From assembly GCF_006538885.1 (NCBI RefSeq), contig NZ_BJLY01000001.1, positions 186,001 to 250,000 on the forward strand: a stretch of DNA of 64,000 bases, given 5' to 3'. The DNA comes from Gluconobacter roseus NBRC 3990 (GTDB lineage: Bacteria; Pseudomonadota; Alphaproteobacteria; Acetobacterales; Acetobacteraceae). How positions within the stretch are numbered: the stretch's first letter is position 1; each line of letters starts with the position of its first letter. Below the pieces are notes generated by a model that saw nothing but the letters and a program-made list of their open reading frames with translations, did not search any database and was not told the DNA's origin. The position numbers were made by a program, and so were the translations under genes. Below are positions 1-10,013 of this stretch, in pieces.

Positions 1-314
1 CAGGCGAACAGCATCGTCACGCCGCCCATATGTAGGCTGCGAATGAACCAGCCCGAGGGGATCTGCCGGTCGATGGTTTCGACGCTGGCGAAGGCCTGTG
101 TAATGTCGGGCGTGTAGTTGATCGCGAGGAACAGGCCGCTGGCGATCATGAAGGTCATCGTGACGATCAGGAACGCGCCGAAGCTCCACAGGGTGTTGAG
201 GTTGCGGGGCATCGGAAAGGCGACATATTCGCGGCGCAGGAAGCCTGTGACCGGGAAGCGGCGGTCGAGCCAGCCGGAGGGTTCTGTGTCGGGCATTCTG
301 TCGGGTGAGGGCAT
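1..314 (-). CDS. petB: Cytochrome b of the bc1 complex, N-terminal part (runs off left edge)
   Basis: Membrane subunit of ubiquinol:cytochrome c oxidoreductase, which carries the b hemes and quinol sites. Only about 104 N-terminal residues are visible. They include the first hydrophobic segment (FGAFLIVTMTFMIASGLFLA) and a stretch typical of cytochrome b (SVETIDRQIPSGWFIRSLH) that precedes the second heme-bearing helix. It starts 12 bp after the Rieske gene stop, so the two are co-transcribed, as in a standard petABC operon. An alternative ATG six codons further in is possible. Confidence 0.9.
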   Translation of the reverse strand, partial: MPSPDRMPDTEPSGWLDRRFPVTGFLRREYVAFPMPRNLNTLWSFGAFLIVTMTFMIASGLFLAINYTPDITQAFASVETIDRQIPSGWFIRSLHMGGVTMLFA

Positions 315-326
315 GTCGTCCGGTCC

Positions 327-959
327 TCAGATCTGCTGGATGTCGGACATGCTGAAGCCCGGATCGCCGGCGCTGTGGCCGATGCGGATTTTCGTGTCGG
401 AGAGGAAGGTCACGGGCGGGACAGGTAGGTTGTAGGGGGCGGGCGCGCGTTGGACGACACGGCCTGCGGCGTCGAAATGCGAGCCGTGGCAGGGGCAGAA
501 ATAGCCGCCCTTCGCTTCCGGTGCCGAGCCGGGTTTCTCGAAGGTCGGGACGCAGCCCAGATGAGTGCAGATGCCGACCAGAACGCCGTATTCCGGACGG
601 ACCGAGCGGTGCCAGTTCGTGGCGTCTTTGGGCTGCTGGAGGATTTTGGAGTCTGCGTCGCGCAGGGTGGCAATGTGGGCGGGGCCCTGAAGGGCGGCCA
701 GCATCTGTGAGGTGCGGCGCTGGATGAAGATGGGCCAGTCCCGCCATTGCACGGTCATGTTCTGTCCGGGGGTGAGCGTGGACAGATCGACTTCCAGCGT
801 GTTGTCGGACAGGGGTGTGGCGGCGGGGTTTTTCAGGCTGTTGAGAAAGGGAACGCTCAGGGCGCAGGCGCCTGCGCAGCCAAGGACGAGGGTTCCGGTT
901 GCCAGCAGGTCCCGCCGTTTTGTGCCGTCCGGGGACGGGGGTGTCTCGCTCTGGGCCAT
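327..959 (-). CDS. petA: Ubiquinol-cytochrome c reductase Rieske iron-sulfur subunit
   Basis: 210-residue Rieske protein that passes electrons from quinol to cytochrome c1. It has an N-terminal twin-arginine/membrane anchor ([17 protein letters not shown], residues 14-30) and both cluster boxes: C131-T-H133-L-G-C136 and C155-P-C157-H158-G-S. Cys131, His133, Cys155 and His158 would bind the 2Fe-2S cluster, and Cys136/Cys157 would form the disulfide. The open frame extends further upstream, but the ATG at 959 gives the normal family length and sits just before the anchor. First gene of the bc1 operon, followed by cytochrome b. Confidence 0.95.
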   Translation of the reverse strand: MAQSETPPSPDGTKRRDLLATGTLVLGCAGACALSVPFLNSLKNPAATPLSDNTLEVDLSTLTPGQNMTVQWRDWPIFIQRRTSQMLAALQGPAHIATLRDADSKILQQPKDATNWHRSVRPEYGVLVGICTHLGCVPTFEKPGSAPEAKGGYFCPCHGSHFDAAGRVVQRAPAPYNLPVPPVTFLSDTKIRIGHSAGDPGFSMSDIQQI

Positions 960-1124
960 GCGGAACCTCTGCCGACTGTGCCGGGATGTCCGGCGGGAAA
1001 GAGGGCGGCAGGATAGGCGGCTTTGCCGTGGCGAGAAAGACAGGGGCGGTAGCTTTTGGGGAAAGCGGAGGCTAGTGTTTTCCGAAATGCTACGGCAATG
1101 CGAACTCCGGGAGGGCCCAGGGCC

Positions 1125-1601
1125 ATGACAACGGGACACGGTTTGAGGATCATGCTGGCGGCTCTGCTGGGGCTTGGACCGGTGCTGGCGTCTTCGGCCA
1201 TGGCGGCGGACGGCGCGGCGCTATACCGCGGCAAATGTGCGATGTGTCACGGGCCTTCGGGTGCGGGACGTCCGGGGACATTTCCGCCGCTGGCCGGACG
1301 GGTCGGGCAGATTGCGGGCAGTTCTGACGGGAAGGCGTATCTGGCAGCGGTTCTGGTGAACGGGCTGCATGGGCCGGTTACGGTGGAGGGGCAGTCCTAC
1401 AAGGGATACATGCCGGCGTTCCGGGCGCTGTCGGATGATGATATTGCGGCCGTGCTGGCTTATGCGGCGACGCTGGGCGGTGGGTCGGCGGCGTCTGGTG
1501 TGGCAGCGTCGGACGTGGCATCCATACGGGGGACGGCCATGGATGCGGCGGCGATTCAGGCGAAAAGGCAGGCTCTTGTGGCCTCCCATGTGATCCACTG
1601 A
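1125..1601 (+). CDS. Periplasmic c-type cytochrome, single heme
   Basis: 158-residue class I cytochrome c. A Sec signal peptide (about residues 1-28, ending ASSAMA-AD) is followed by the heme motif C38-A-M-C41-H42. Met96 (KGYMPAF) is the likely sixth ligand. The ATG at 1125 follows a GGGAGGG-like ribosome site and starts the signal peptide directly; longer in-frame starts would add a non-hydrophobic extension. It is transcribed away from the bc1 operon across a 165 bp gap, which suggests a respiratory electron carrier, but the partner oxidase cannot be told from sequence. Confidence 0.85.
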   Translation: MTTGHGLRIMLAALLGLGPVLASSAMAADGAALYRGKCAMCHGPSGAGRPGTFPPLAGRVGQIAGSSDGKAYLAAVLVNGLHGPVTVEGQSYKGYMPAFRALSDDDIAAVLAYAATLGGGSAASGVAASDVASIRGTAMDAAAIQAKRQALVASHVIH

Positions 1602-1728
1602 GAAAAACCGGACATCTTTTGTTGCCAAACAAACGCAAATGCGTCTTGTAACGGTTAATCCATATCTGAATAGCTGCGTTCATTCAGAAATGATGCCAGC
1701 CGAGGAAATGGCCAGGGAGGGAACGACC

Positions 1729-2382
1729 ATGTCACAGAGCGTAGTGTCACATACTTTACCGCTAAAGAATCTTCATGTTCCCTCAAGGGACCGGGTGCCG
1801 TCCCGTGCGCCGGGGCGTCCTGTCAATCTTCGGCTGAAGGACAATATTCTTGCGGCGATCGCGCGGGTTCTGGTGGAGGAAGGGTATCAGGGCCTGACCA
1901 TCAGCCGCGTGGCCAAGGCGGCGGGGGTTTCGACCGCGACGGTCTATCGGCGCTGGCCGACGAAGCAGGCGATGTTCTTCGATGCGATCCGTCTGTGGCG
2001 TGATGATCTGACGCCGCAGATCGATACGGGCAGTTTTGCCGGGGATGTGGATGCGCTGATTGCGGCGCGGGTCCGTTTTCTCGCGACACCGCTGGGGCGG
2101 ACCTATGGCACGCTGCTGGGTGAGGCGGTGCATGATCCGGAATTCGGTCAGGTTCTGTGGGAGACGAGCGTGGTTCCGGCGCGGGCGCAGATGGCGCAGT
2201 TTCTTGAGCGCGCAAGCCGTCGCGGGGAGAATGTTTTCTGTCAGGACCCGGATACGGTTCTCGACATGCTGCTCAGCACGATCCACTTCCGGGCCATGAA
2301 CATGCTCGGGCGTGAGTCCATGAATACCGAGAAGAACCTGCAGGAAATCCAGTCGCTCGCGCACTGCCTGATTTCCTGCTGA
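1729..2382 (+). CDS. TetR/AcrR family transcriptional regulator
   Basis: 217-residue repressor-type protein. The N-terminal helix-turn-helix is clear (LTISRVAKAAGVSTATVYRRWPTK), with the usual VYRRWP recognition helix, followed by a C-terminal ligand domain of typical size. The ATG at 1729 is preceded by AGGGAGGG. About 35 residues before the DNA-binding domain are low-complexity and basic. It is convergent with the TonB receptor that ends 16 bp downstream, so a link with that receptor is possible but not shown. The ligand is unknown. Confidence 0.85.
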   Translation: MSQSVVSHTLPLKNLHVPSRDRVPSRAPGRPVNLRLKDNILAAIARVLVEEGYQGLTISRVAKAAGVSTATVYRRWPTKQAMFFDAIRLWRDDLTPQIDTGSFAGDVDALIAARVRFLATPLGRTYGTLLGEAVHDPEFGQVLWETSVVPARAQMAQFLERASRRGENVFCQDPDTVLDMLLSTIHFRAMNMLGRESMNTEKNLQEIQSLAHCLISC

Positions 2383-2398
2383 TCCGTCCCGGGGGTTT

Positions 2399-4732
2399 TC
2401 AGAAGCCGTAGGAGACGCGGCCGCCGATGAAGCGCGGCGGCCCGGGGATGTAGAAATAGGTTGTTGTTGCCATGCCGCCGCTTTCAAAGAAGCTGCGGTT
2501 AAGCAGGTTGGACGCGTAGACCGTGGCTTCCCATTTCCCGGATGAGGGACGCAGGGTGGCATGGGCGCCGAGCAGGAAATAGGGCGGCAGGCGGTAGAAG
2601 CCGGTGCCGCCGACGGCGATGGCCTGACTGCCGCGATAGGACCAGTCCGGACCGATATCGAAACCCAGTGAAGATGTCAGAGGCTGGCGCCATTCCGCCT
2701 GACCGTTGAGGGTCAGTTTGGGCTGGCCGTTATCCACGCCCGCGAAATTACTGTTCACCGCCTGCCAGACGCCGGTTTTGGCGTAGGCGGCATTGGTGGC
2801 GGCGCGGTTGACGTTCAGGAAGTCCTGATAATTGCCGCGCTGCCAGCCGATATTCTGCGTCACGAAGACATGGCGCACCGGGTGCAGTTCGATCGTGCCC
2901 TCGAAACCCCAGCTTTCGGATTTGGGGACGTTCGTGATCTCGCTGAGTGGGCCGTAATTCGGGATCAGCACCGTGCCCACGACCTGCTGGTTGTGAAAAT
3001 CGTTGTAGAAGGCCGCCCCGTTCAGACGCAGGACGTTGGGGATCGGGTCGCTCTTGAAGCCGAGTTCGTAGGTCAGCACCGTCTCGGGGCCGAACGGGTC
3101 GAGCTGGGCCTGGATCTGGGTGTTGTTGGCGCTGAAGCCGCCGGGTTTGAAGCCCTTGCTCATCTTGTAATAGACGAGCGTGCTTTTCGTAGCCTGCCAT
3201 GAAACGCCGACCTGTCCGGCGAACTGGGCCGAGGCCGTGCTCTCACCGTGGAAGGCCGTGGTCTTGCCACCGAAGATTTCCGATGTCAGGCCGGGGAGGC
3301 TGCGGTCGTCGATTTCATGCAGCAGGCCTGCGAACAGCGTCACGTTATGTGGCAGGCGATAGCTGATATGGCCGAACTCGGACGTGCTTTCCTGATTCAT
3401 GGAGAAGGACGTGGCCATCATGTAACCGCGCGCTGCATAGTCGGTGTAATCGAAGAAAAAGCGCTGTTTCATGCGGCTGCGCTGATAGAATGCGCCGACG
3501 ACCCATTGCAGGCGGCTGTCGGGATTGCTGGAGCCCAGACGCAGTTCCTGCGTGAAAGCATTGGCGCTGATGGTGCGGTAGGTGTCGGCTTCGGAGCGGG
3601 AGGTGCCGTCCTGATCGGTGTATTCGCCCTGCCGCTCGGTCTCGAAAGCCGTGACAGAGGTGAGTTTCGCAAAGCCGAAATTATGATCCATATGCAGGTC
3701 CCAGCCCCAGAACTGGTTGTGTTCGCTGGGCTTGAGGCCTTCGGGACGTCCGATCAGATTTGCGAATTGCGGGCGGGAGGACCACTCGGCCTGTGTCTGG
3801 CCAAGCTGGGGCAGGCCGGTCGTGCCGATCAGGCGGTGGATGGCCTGACTGGTGACGACCTGACTGTTGTCCTGCACGAAATGGCCGGAGAGCAGGATCG
3901 TGGTGCGGTTGTCATCCGAGTGCCAGCGCAGCTTGCCGCGCAGGGCATAGGAATCCGCGTCTCCGAGATGGGCGCCGTTCTGCGGGTCGGTCTGCCAGCC
4001 GCCACCCTGTCGGATCTGGCCAGCCAGACGGAAATCCAGACCTTTGGCGATCGGGCCGGAAATATAGGCCTCGCTGCGGCTGCGGGCGTAGGAGGCGATG
4101 TCCTGACTGGCACCGTAATGCAGGGTGCTGGTCGGGTCGGCGGTGCGCAGACGGACTTCACCGCCGGTGTCGGACTGTCCGTGTGTGGTGCCAACCGGGC
4201 CGGGGGTGACGGTGGCGTCTGCCAGATCGAACATCAGGCCGCTCGACATGGTCGATAACGCGAAGGGCACGTCATCGAAATAGGTCATGACGGTGGGGAT
4301 GTTGTTCATCGTGAAGTCGTTGAAGCCGACGCCACGCAGATAGAAATTGGTCGAGGCCGTGCCGTTGATGGACTGGATCGTCAGGTTGGGCGCCACGCGC
4401 TCCAGATCACGCAGGGTGACGACGCCGCGCTGGATCAGGCGGTCTGCGGTCAGGCGGGTGTCGGCGTCTGGAAGGTGCTGGGCGGCGGCGAAGGCGAAAT
4501 CCGTCCGGCGGGCGGTGACGGAGATTGTTTCGGTGTCACGGGCCTGGATGGCATGGGGCGCGGGCGGAGTGGCCGGGTGGGAGGCAGGCTTTGCGGGCGT
4601 GTGGTGAGGGCCTGCATGATGGGGCGTGCGGGCCTTGCCGGCCAGCGGTTTTGTCTCTTCCGGCGGGGCCGCAAGGGCGAGGGAAGGGCCAAGGAGACTG
4701 GCGCTCAGGAGAAGGGCCTTGCGAAGCGTCAT
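2399..4732 (-). CDS. TonB-dependent outer-membrane receptor
   Basis: 777-residue receptor for energy-dependent import across the outer membrane. A signal peptide (residues 1-22, ALAAPP) is followed by a Pro/His/Thr-rich linker, a TonB-box-like segment (TISVTARR, about 69-76), a plug domain (FYLRGVGFNDFTMNN) and a beta barrel ending in an aromatic residue (GGRVSYGF). The barrel motif KGFKPGGFSANN is shared with the receptor at 22662-25022, which is a clear paralogue throughout. The ATG at 4732 is chosen because it begins the signal peptide. Divergent from the receptor at 4967. The substrate is not evident. Confidence 0.9.
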   Translation of the reverse strand: MTLRKALLLSASLLGPSLALAAPPEETKPLAGKARTPHHAGPHHTPAKPASHPATPPAPHAIQARDTETISVTARRTDFAFAAAQHLPDADTRLTADRLIQRGVVTLRDLERVAPNLTIQSINGTASTNFYLRGVGFNDFTMNNIPTVMTYFDDVPFALSTMSSGLMFDLADATVTPGPVGTTHGQSDTGGEVRLRTADPTSTLHYGASQDIASYARSRSEAYISGPIAKGLDFRLAGQIRQGGGWQTDPQNGAHLGDADSYALRGKLRWHSDDNRTTILLSGHFVQDNSQVVTSQAIHRLIGTTGLPQLGQTQAEWSSRPQFANLIGRPEGLKPSEHNQFWGWDLHMDHNFGFAKLTSVTAFETERQGEYTDQDGTSRSEADTYRTISANAFTQELRLGSSNPDSRLQWVVGAFYQRSRMKQRFFFDYTDYAARGYMMATSFSMNQESTSEFGHISYRLPHNVTLFAGLLHEIDDRSLPGLTSEIFGGKTTAFHGESTASAQFAGQVGVSWQATKSTLVYYKMSKGFKPGGFSANNTQIQAQLDPFGPETVLTYELGFKSDPIPNVLRLNGAAFYNDFHNQQVVGTVLIPNYGPLSEITNVPKSESWGFEGTIELHPVRHVFVTQNIGWQRGNYQDFLNVNRAATNAAYAKTGVWQAVNSNFAGVDNGQPKLTLNGQAEWRQPLTSSLGFDIGPDWSYRGSQAIAVGGTGFYRLPPYFLLGAHATLRPSSGKWEATVYASNLLNRSFFESGGMATTTYFYIPGPPRFIGGRVSYGF

Positions 4733-4891
4733 GGAAGGGGCGGGTCTCCTGGAGGGGGCGATATCGGTGGGGGCATCCTGCCTGAAAACGGGGAGGAAAG
4801 CCCTGAAAAACATCGTGCTTATATTGCACTCGCGCATCGGAGCCAACGATCCGTGCAAACTGGTTCCTGAGGCGAAAGATTTCGCTTGAAC

Positions 4892-4906
4892 TGTTATGAT
4901 ATAACA
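4892..4906. promoter_or_regulatory. Zur-like palindrome upstream of a TonB receptor
   Basis: TGTTATGATATAACA is an inverted repeat (arms TGTTAT/ATAACA, 3 bp centre) in the 234 bp gap between two divergent TonB receptors, 60 bp before the receptor at 4967. It closely matches the core of the published gamma-proteobacterial Zur (zinc uptake regulator) site, TGTTATANTATAACA, and the flanking GAA and T also fit. No zur gene is in the window, so regulation by zinc is an inference. Confidence 0.5.
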
Positions 4907-4966
4907 TAATAAGAGAGCCGTTCCGATTATCCTTCGCTCCTGCCCGTCTTCCTGCCCGGAGGTTTC

Positions 4967-7270
4967 ATGCCGTCTTTCGTGTCTGCCCGTTCATTTCTTC
5001 TGCTACTGGGCTGCACCACTGCCCTTGCCGATTCCGCATTCGCGCAGTCGGTTACGTCGTCCACTCCGGCTTCGCAGGCGACGACGCCTTCTGCGGCACA
5101 GACGGATGACGAGACGTCCGCTGCGCGGTCCAGCTTCGGTCATGCCGATGACCAGCATGGAACGACGACGACGGAAGTCAGTCGCGCAGGGGCGGATGAC
5201 ATTACCGTCAACGCTCATCTTGAGCGGGCGCGCGCGGCGCTTCAGCCGTCTACGGGTGCGACGACCTATAATTTCTCGCGACAGGCCATTGAGCCCAATC
5301 CCGGCGGTGACAATGCGGGGCTGAACACGCTGCTGTTGCAGGCTCCGGGTGTGGCGCAGGACAGCTACGGACAGATCCATGTGCGTGGTGACCATAATGA
5401 AGTGCAGTTCCGTCTGGACGGTGTGGCGCTTCCGGAAGGCATGAGCGTTTTCGGGCAGACGCTCATGACCCGGTTTGCACATTCCATGTCGCTGACGACC
5501 GGCGCGCTGCCGAGTGAGTACGGGTTCCTTCAGGCCGGTGTGATCGATATCAACACCAAGAACGGCTATTCGGACGCTGGTGGTGACGTTTCGATCTATG
5601 GTGGCGCACGCGACTATTTCTTCCCGTCCGCGCAGTTTGGCGGCCATCATGGCAAGTGGGACTGGTTTGCGACGGGTGATTTCGTTCACAACCGTGTCGG
5701 GATTGAAAATACGACGCCGAGCTTCAACGCCCTGCATGATCTGACGAACCAGTATCACTTTCTGGGTCATGCCCGTTACACAGTGGATGAAAACACGCGG
5801 ATCAGCCTGACCGCTGGTGTGTCCAATGCCGAGTACCAGCTTCCCAACAATCCGGGGCAGCAGCGTCAGTTCGCCAATCCGTCCTTTGCCAATAGTGACC
5901 TGTCACAGCAGCTCTATGGTAATGGCGACAGTTCAAGCCTGAACGAGCACCAGAAGGAAATCACGGATTTCGGCATCCTGTCTCTGCAGAAAGACATGGG
6001 CAAGCTGAGCTTCCAGACGTCTGCCGTGCTGCGTTACAGCTCGCTGCGCTATTCGCCTGATCCGCTGGGCGATCTGGTCTATAACGGCATTGCCCAGCGT
6101 GCGGCGCGTTCGGTCTTCTCGACGGGTACGCAGTCCGATGCCACATGGCAGGCGGCGAAGGATCATACGGTCCGCTTCGGCTACCAGATCTATGTGGAGC
6201 GGAACGTTTCCAAGTCGGATTCAACCGTCTATCCGCAGAGCGGCGAGGATGCTGACGGGGAAGCGGTTTATTCCGACAACCCGCTGACCATTCATGATGG
6301 CACGGGCCGGACGGGCTGGATGTATGGGCTTTATGCGCAGGACGAGTGGCGTCCGCTGAAGAACCTGACGATCAATTATGGTCTGCGGTTTGATGGGGTG
6401 GATGAATATACCCATTCCAAGCAGGTCAGTCCGCGCCTGAACATTGTTTACAAGCCCTGGCATGGCGGGACGTTCCATGCGGGATATTCGCGTTACTTCA
6501 CGCCGCCGCCGTTTGAACTGGTTGGCGGGACGTCGCTTAACAAGTTTGCCAATACATCGGCAGCTCCGGGGACGTTCCAGAACAGTAACGTGAAGGCCGA
6601 GCGCGATCATTACTTTGATGCGGGCTTCTCGCAGACCCTTCTGCCGGGCTGGCATGCGTCGTTTGATGCGTATGTGAAGCTGGCCAAGAACATGATCGAC
6701 GAAGGCCAGTTCGGCTCTCCGGTCATTCTGTCGGCGTTCAATTATCGTCGCGGGCAGGTTCATGGTTATGAATTCGCCACCGACTATACCCGCGGCGCCT
6801 TCAGTGTGTACGGCAATTTCTCCTGGTCGCGCGCTATCGGCAAGGACATCACCACGGCGCAGTGGAACTTTGATCCGGACGATCTGGCCTATACCAGCAA
6901 GCACTGGATCCATCTGGATCACGATCAGCGCTGGACCGCTTCTGCAGGTGGAAGCTATTCCTTCTTCCACCGGACGGGCCATCCGCTGCGTCTGTCGGCT
7001 ACGATGGTCTATGGCAGTGGTCTGCGGGCGGATGGTGCGACGCCGAACGGGGCTTCCGTTCCGCAATATGCAACGTTCAACCTGTCGCTGGTGCAGTCCT
7101 TCAAGGATCTGTTCCAGGTGCCGTTCCTCAAGCGCACGCAGCTGCGTCTTGACGTGACCAACCTGTTTGACCGGACCTATCTGCTGCGTGATGGTAGCGG
7201 CATTGGTGTGGGTGCGCCGCAATATGGTCTGCGCCGGACGATCCTCACCGGTATTGACCAGCGTTTCTGA
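4967..7270 (+). CDS. TonB-dependent outer-membrane receptor (possible zinc-regulated)
   Basis: 767-residue receptor. It has a signal peptide ending SAFA-QS (about residue 27), a Ser/Thr-rich linker, the TonB-box-like ITVNAHLERARA (79-90), a plug (QIHVRGDHNEVQFRLDGVALPEG) and a beta barrel ending in the aromatic residue of GIDQRF. The strong GGAGG at 4958-4962 fixes the start. It is unrelated in detail to the divergent receptor at 2399. The Zur-like site upstream and His-containing segments (GHADDQHG, GGHHGKWDW) make a ZnuD-type zinc role worth considering, but this is inference; the sequence itself only shows the family. Confidence 0.9.
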   Translation: MPSFVSARSFLLLLGCTTALADSAFAQSVTSSTPASQATTPSAAQTDDETSAARSSFGHADDQHGTTTTEVSRAGADDITVNAHLERARAALQPSTGATTYNFSRQAIEPNPGGDNAGLNTLLLQAPGVAQDSYGQIHVRGDHNEVQFRLDGVALPEGMSVFGQTLMTRFAHSMSLTTGALPSEYGFLQAGVIDINTKNGYSDAGGDVSIYGGARDYFFPSAQFGGHHGKWDWFATGDFVHNRVGIENTTPSFNALHDLTNQYHFLGHARYTVDENTRISLTAGVSNAEYQLPNNPGQQRQFANPSFANSDLSQQLYGNGDSSSLNEHQKEITDFGILSLQKDMGKLSFQTSAVLRYSSLRYSPDPLGDLVYNGIAQRAARSVFSTGTQSDATWQAAKDHTVRFGYQIYVERNVSKSDSTVYPQSGEDADGEAVYSDNPLTIHDGTGRTGWMYGLYAQDEWRPLKNLTINYGLRFDGVDEYTHSKQVSPRLNIVYKPWHGGTFHAGYSRYFTPPPFELVGGTSLNKFANTSAAPGTFQNSNVKAERDHYFDAGFSQTLLPGWHASFDAYVKLAKNMIDEGQFGSPVILSAFNYRRGQVHGYEFATDYTRGAFSVYGNFSWSRAIGKDITTAQWNFDPDDLAYTSKHWIHLDHDQRWTASAGGSYSFFHRTGHPLRLSATMVYGSGLRADGATPNGASVPQYATFNLSLVQSFKDLFQVPFLKRTQLRLDVTNLFDRTYLLRDGSGIGVGAPQYGLRRTILTGIDQRF

Positions 7271-7278
7271 CGCTGGTT

Positions 7279-7304
7279 CCTGACGGGTCGGATGATCCGT
7301 CAGG
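7279..7304. terminator. Hairpin between convergent genes
   Basis: CCTGACGG (7279-7286) and CCGTCAGG (7297-7304) form an 8 bp stem between the TonB receptor stop and the EAL-protein stop, overlapping the latter. A short T-rich stretch (cgtttt) follows on the + strand. A modest candidate terminator. Confidence 0.4.
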
Positions 7305-9079
7305 CTGGTCCGTTTTCCGGGGACAAAAGTGCCCGGTAGCGGATTTTTTCGAGGGCGGCCGGGATGTCCATCACCGGCACGGCCTCGCACAGAAAATCGC
7401 CCTGTACGAAATCACATTCCATCTCGAGCAGCGCGCGCACCTGTGTGGCGCTGCCGATGCCTTCGGCGACGACCTTGCGTCCGAGGCTGTGGACGATGTC
7501 GATTACGCCCCGGATGATGGCGGCGTCCGTGCCGTGGCGTTCCAGCCCGGCGACGAAGGCCCGGTTGATCTTCACGTAATCGAACGTGATGGTTTTGAGA
7601 TGGGTCAGGGAGGCAAAGCCCGTACCGAAATCGTCCAGCGAGATCTGCACGCCCTGACGGTGCAGGGTGTCGAGTTCATGTTCGAGCTGCTGGTGATGGG
7701 GACGGGAGAAGACGTTCTCGGTGACTTCCAGAGCCAGGGAGTCGAGCGGGACGTTCATTTCCTCGGCGACCGTGCTGATATTCGTGAAGAAGCCGCTGCC
7801 TTCGAGGTCGCATGAGGCGATGTTGATGGCGATGCGCTCGAAACGGACGTTCTGTTCCTGAAGCAGGCGCATGTCCTGCATGACCTGATGTGTGACGAAG
7901 GTATTCAGCGTTAGGGTCAGTCGCGGGTCATCGAAGACTTCCGGGAAATGCTGCGGGGACAGGAGGCTGTGCTGCGGGTGGTCCCAGTGCAGGAGGGCCT
8001 CGAAGGAAATGCGGCCCGGGGCGCTCAGGGAAAAGATAGGCTGGTAGAAGACTTCGATGCTGTGGTCGCGCAGACCGGTCTGGACGCGTCTGCGCAGACG
8101 GGCGGCGAGGTCCAGCTTCTCTTCCATCGCCGGGTGATATTCGCAGATCCGGTTCCGCCCGCTTGTCTTGGCGGCATACAGGGCGAGATCGGCGCGTTTG
8201 AGCAGGGATTTTTCCCGGGCGTCTGGAAGGGGAACGCAGACATAGCCGATACTGACGGTACAGGCATGGCTCATGATCGGGTTGCGGAAGGTGAAACGCA
8301 TCCGGGCGAGGATGTCGAGAAGGGCCGTTTCGAACAGGGCGGGGATGTTGCCTGTCATGAGGATGGCGAATTCGTCGCCGCCGATGCGGGCGATGAAACA
8401 GCTGTCGCTCTGGAAGTCCTGGAGTTTTTCGGCAACCTTCCGCAGCAGGCGGTCGCCTGCATCATGGCCGGACGTGTCGTTGATCGTCTTGAATGTGTCG
8501 ATGTCGAGCAGGGCCAGGCAGATATGGCTTGCAGCGCTTGTGCGCAGGAGCCGGCGCAGGGGCGTGGGAAAAATGCTGGCGGTTGGAAATCTTGGTCAGG
8601 AAGTCGGTGTTGACGGCTTTCTGGAGCTTCTGGCGGCTGGCCTTCAGGTGGTTTTCAGCCTGTTTGCGGGACGTGATGTCAAAGCGGATAGCCACGTAGC
8701 TCGTGACTTTGCCGTTTTCCGCAATATGGGGAACGATGGTTGTATCGACCCAGTAGAGGGAGCCGTCGCGGCGGCGGTTGCAGATTTCGCCGTGCCAGAC
8801 ATGGCCTGAGGCAACCGTCCGGTACATCTGCCGGAAGAACTTCCTGTCATGCTGGCCGGAGCGCAGCATCCGGTGGTCGTTGCCGATGAGTTCGGCGCGG
8901 GTATAGCCGCTGATTTCCTCGAAGCGACTGTTGACCGAAAGAATACGGCCACGGGTATCAGTGATGGCAACAATGGCGGAACAGTCGAGGGCGTGAAGAA
9001 CGAAATCGTCACGGGTCCCCTGAGGCCAGTTATTGACGTAATTCAGGTTTTTCCTGACATCATCCTCTTGTTTTTCCAT
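7300..9079 (-). pseudogene. PAS-GGDEF-EAL cyclic-di-GMP signalling protein, frameshifted
   Basis: The product would be a cytoplasmic diguanylate cyclase/phosphodiesterase of about 592 residues, but the frame is broken. The upstream part (from 9079) has a PAS sensor domain (GRILSVNSRFEEISGYTRAE, PAC motif DITSRKQ) and the start of the GGDEF domain (DFLTKISNRQHF). The frame then shifts at an A5 run on the + strand (8569-8573, T5 on the coding strand). The other frame continues at once with GGDEF sequence (LLDIDTFKTINDTSGHDAGD, then IGGDEFAIL) and a full EAL domain (FEALLHWDHP, DDFGTGFASL). One T fewer restores a continuous protein. The intact GGDEF and EAL motifs suggest a recent break or a sequencing error. 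Confidence 0.85.
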
Positions 9080-9251
9080 CACCCGGGTTGACTCTCTCGA
9101 TAGGAGATCCGGGTAATATCATACAATAATTAAGCGTTCGTTAAAAGGCTGTTGCGGTATTTTTGGGAACCTTTTCGCAGAGCTGCTGCAGGTTTTCCAG
9201 TCTTCCAGATGTAATGTTAGTTTTTATTTGATAATTTTCAGTAAAAGCAAA

Positions 9252-9279
9252 AGCCGTGCCGGATGGCTCCGGCGCGGCT
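9252..9279 (-). terminator. Rho-independent terminator of the PKHD oxygenase gene
   Basis: A 12 bp stem (AGCCGTGCCGGA at 9252-9263 with TCCGGCGCGGCT at 9268-9279, one G-T pair) with a 4-base loop lies just after the stop at 9301. On the minus strand it is followed by a T-rich tract (tttgctttt). Confidence 0.75.
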
Positions 9280-9300
9280 GGGGCAGGGCCAACGTCAAGG

Positions 9301-9984
9301 TCAGAGTTCGGCCCACTGACGCAGCAGGTTGTGATAGGTCGAAGTCAGGCCGAGAACGGCGGGGTGGTTGTCGGGCAGGGCCTTGCGGGTTTCGATGATG
9401 GAGCAGTCGAAATCGTAGAGCAGCCTGCGCTTCGTGTCGTCACGGACCATCGACTGGGACCAGAAGAATGAGGCCCAGCGGCTGCCGCGTGTGATGCGGT
9501 TGACGCTGTGCAGGCTGGTCGAGGGGTAGAGTACCATGTCACCGGCGGGGAGTTTGACGCTCTGGGTGCCGTAGGTGTCCTGGATGACGAGTTCGCCGCC
9601 GTCATACTCATCCGGGCCGGTGAGGAAGAGCGTGGAGGAGACATCCGTGCGGATGCGCATTCCGGCGCCCGGGATCGGGCGGATGGCGTTGTCCACATGG
9701 GCGTCGAAATGCATGCCGGTATCGTAACGGTTGAAGAGGGGCGGGTAGACGCGCAGGGGCAGGGCGGCGCTGTTGAAGGTCGGGTTGCGGCCGAGCGCGC
9801 GCAGGACCCGTTCGCCGAGTTCGCGGCATTCAGGGGAGTCCTGCGGGATCTGGAGGTTCAGCTTGGCCTTGGCGGACTGTTCGCCGGCTGTGACGCGGCC
9901 GTCCGTCCATTCGGCGTTTTCCAGCCTGTCACGGAAGTAGCAGACATCTTCGGGGGAGAGGACATTGGGGATATGGATGAGCAT
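9301..9984 (-). CDS. PKHD-type Fe(II)/2-oxoglutarate dioxygenase (PiuC/YbiX family)
   Basis: 227-residue cytoplasmic oxygenase of the prolyl 4-hydroxylase fold. Iron ligands are visible as H96-V-D98 (HFDAHVDNA) and H159 (STSLHSV), with R169 (RGSRW) placed to bind 2-oxoglutarate. Family members are commonly found with iron-regulated TonB receptors, and the natural substrate is not established. Here it stands alone, divergent from the efflux operon. A Fur-like element lies 30-46 bp upstream, which fits iron-starvation control. Confidence 0.9.
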   Translation of the reverse strand: MLIHIPNVLSPEDVCYFRDRLENAEWTDGRVTAGEQSAKAKLNLQIPQDSPECRELGERVLRALGRNPTFNSAALPLRVYPPLFNRYDTGMHFDAHVDNAIRPIPGAGMRIRTDVSSTLFLTGPDEYDGGELVIQDTYGTQSVKLPAGDMVLYPSTSLHSVNRITRGSRWASFFWSQSMVRDDTKRRLLYDFDCSIIETRKALPDNHPAVLGLTSTYHNLLRQWAEL

Positions 9985-10013
9985 GCGTCTTGTTCTCTGG
10001 GAGGGAAGGTTCA

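Noticed and set aside
1650-1666. TAACGGTTAA before the first TetR gene as a fourth LysR box
   Set aside because: The half-site spacing differs from the 3 bp centre of the other copies, so it does not fit T-N11-A.
6221-7390. A 389-codon antisense frame over the TonB receptor at 4967
   Set aside because: Codon content reflects the complement of the receptor; no start context or domain.
9080-9300. Possible small RNA in the gap after the GGDEF-EAL gene
   Set aside because: Only the terminator of the PKHD gene is clear; no separate promoter or second hairpin is seen.
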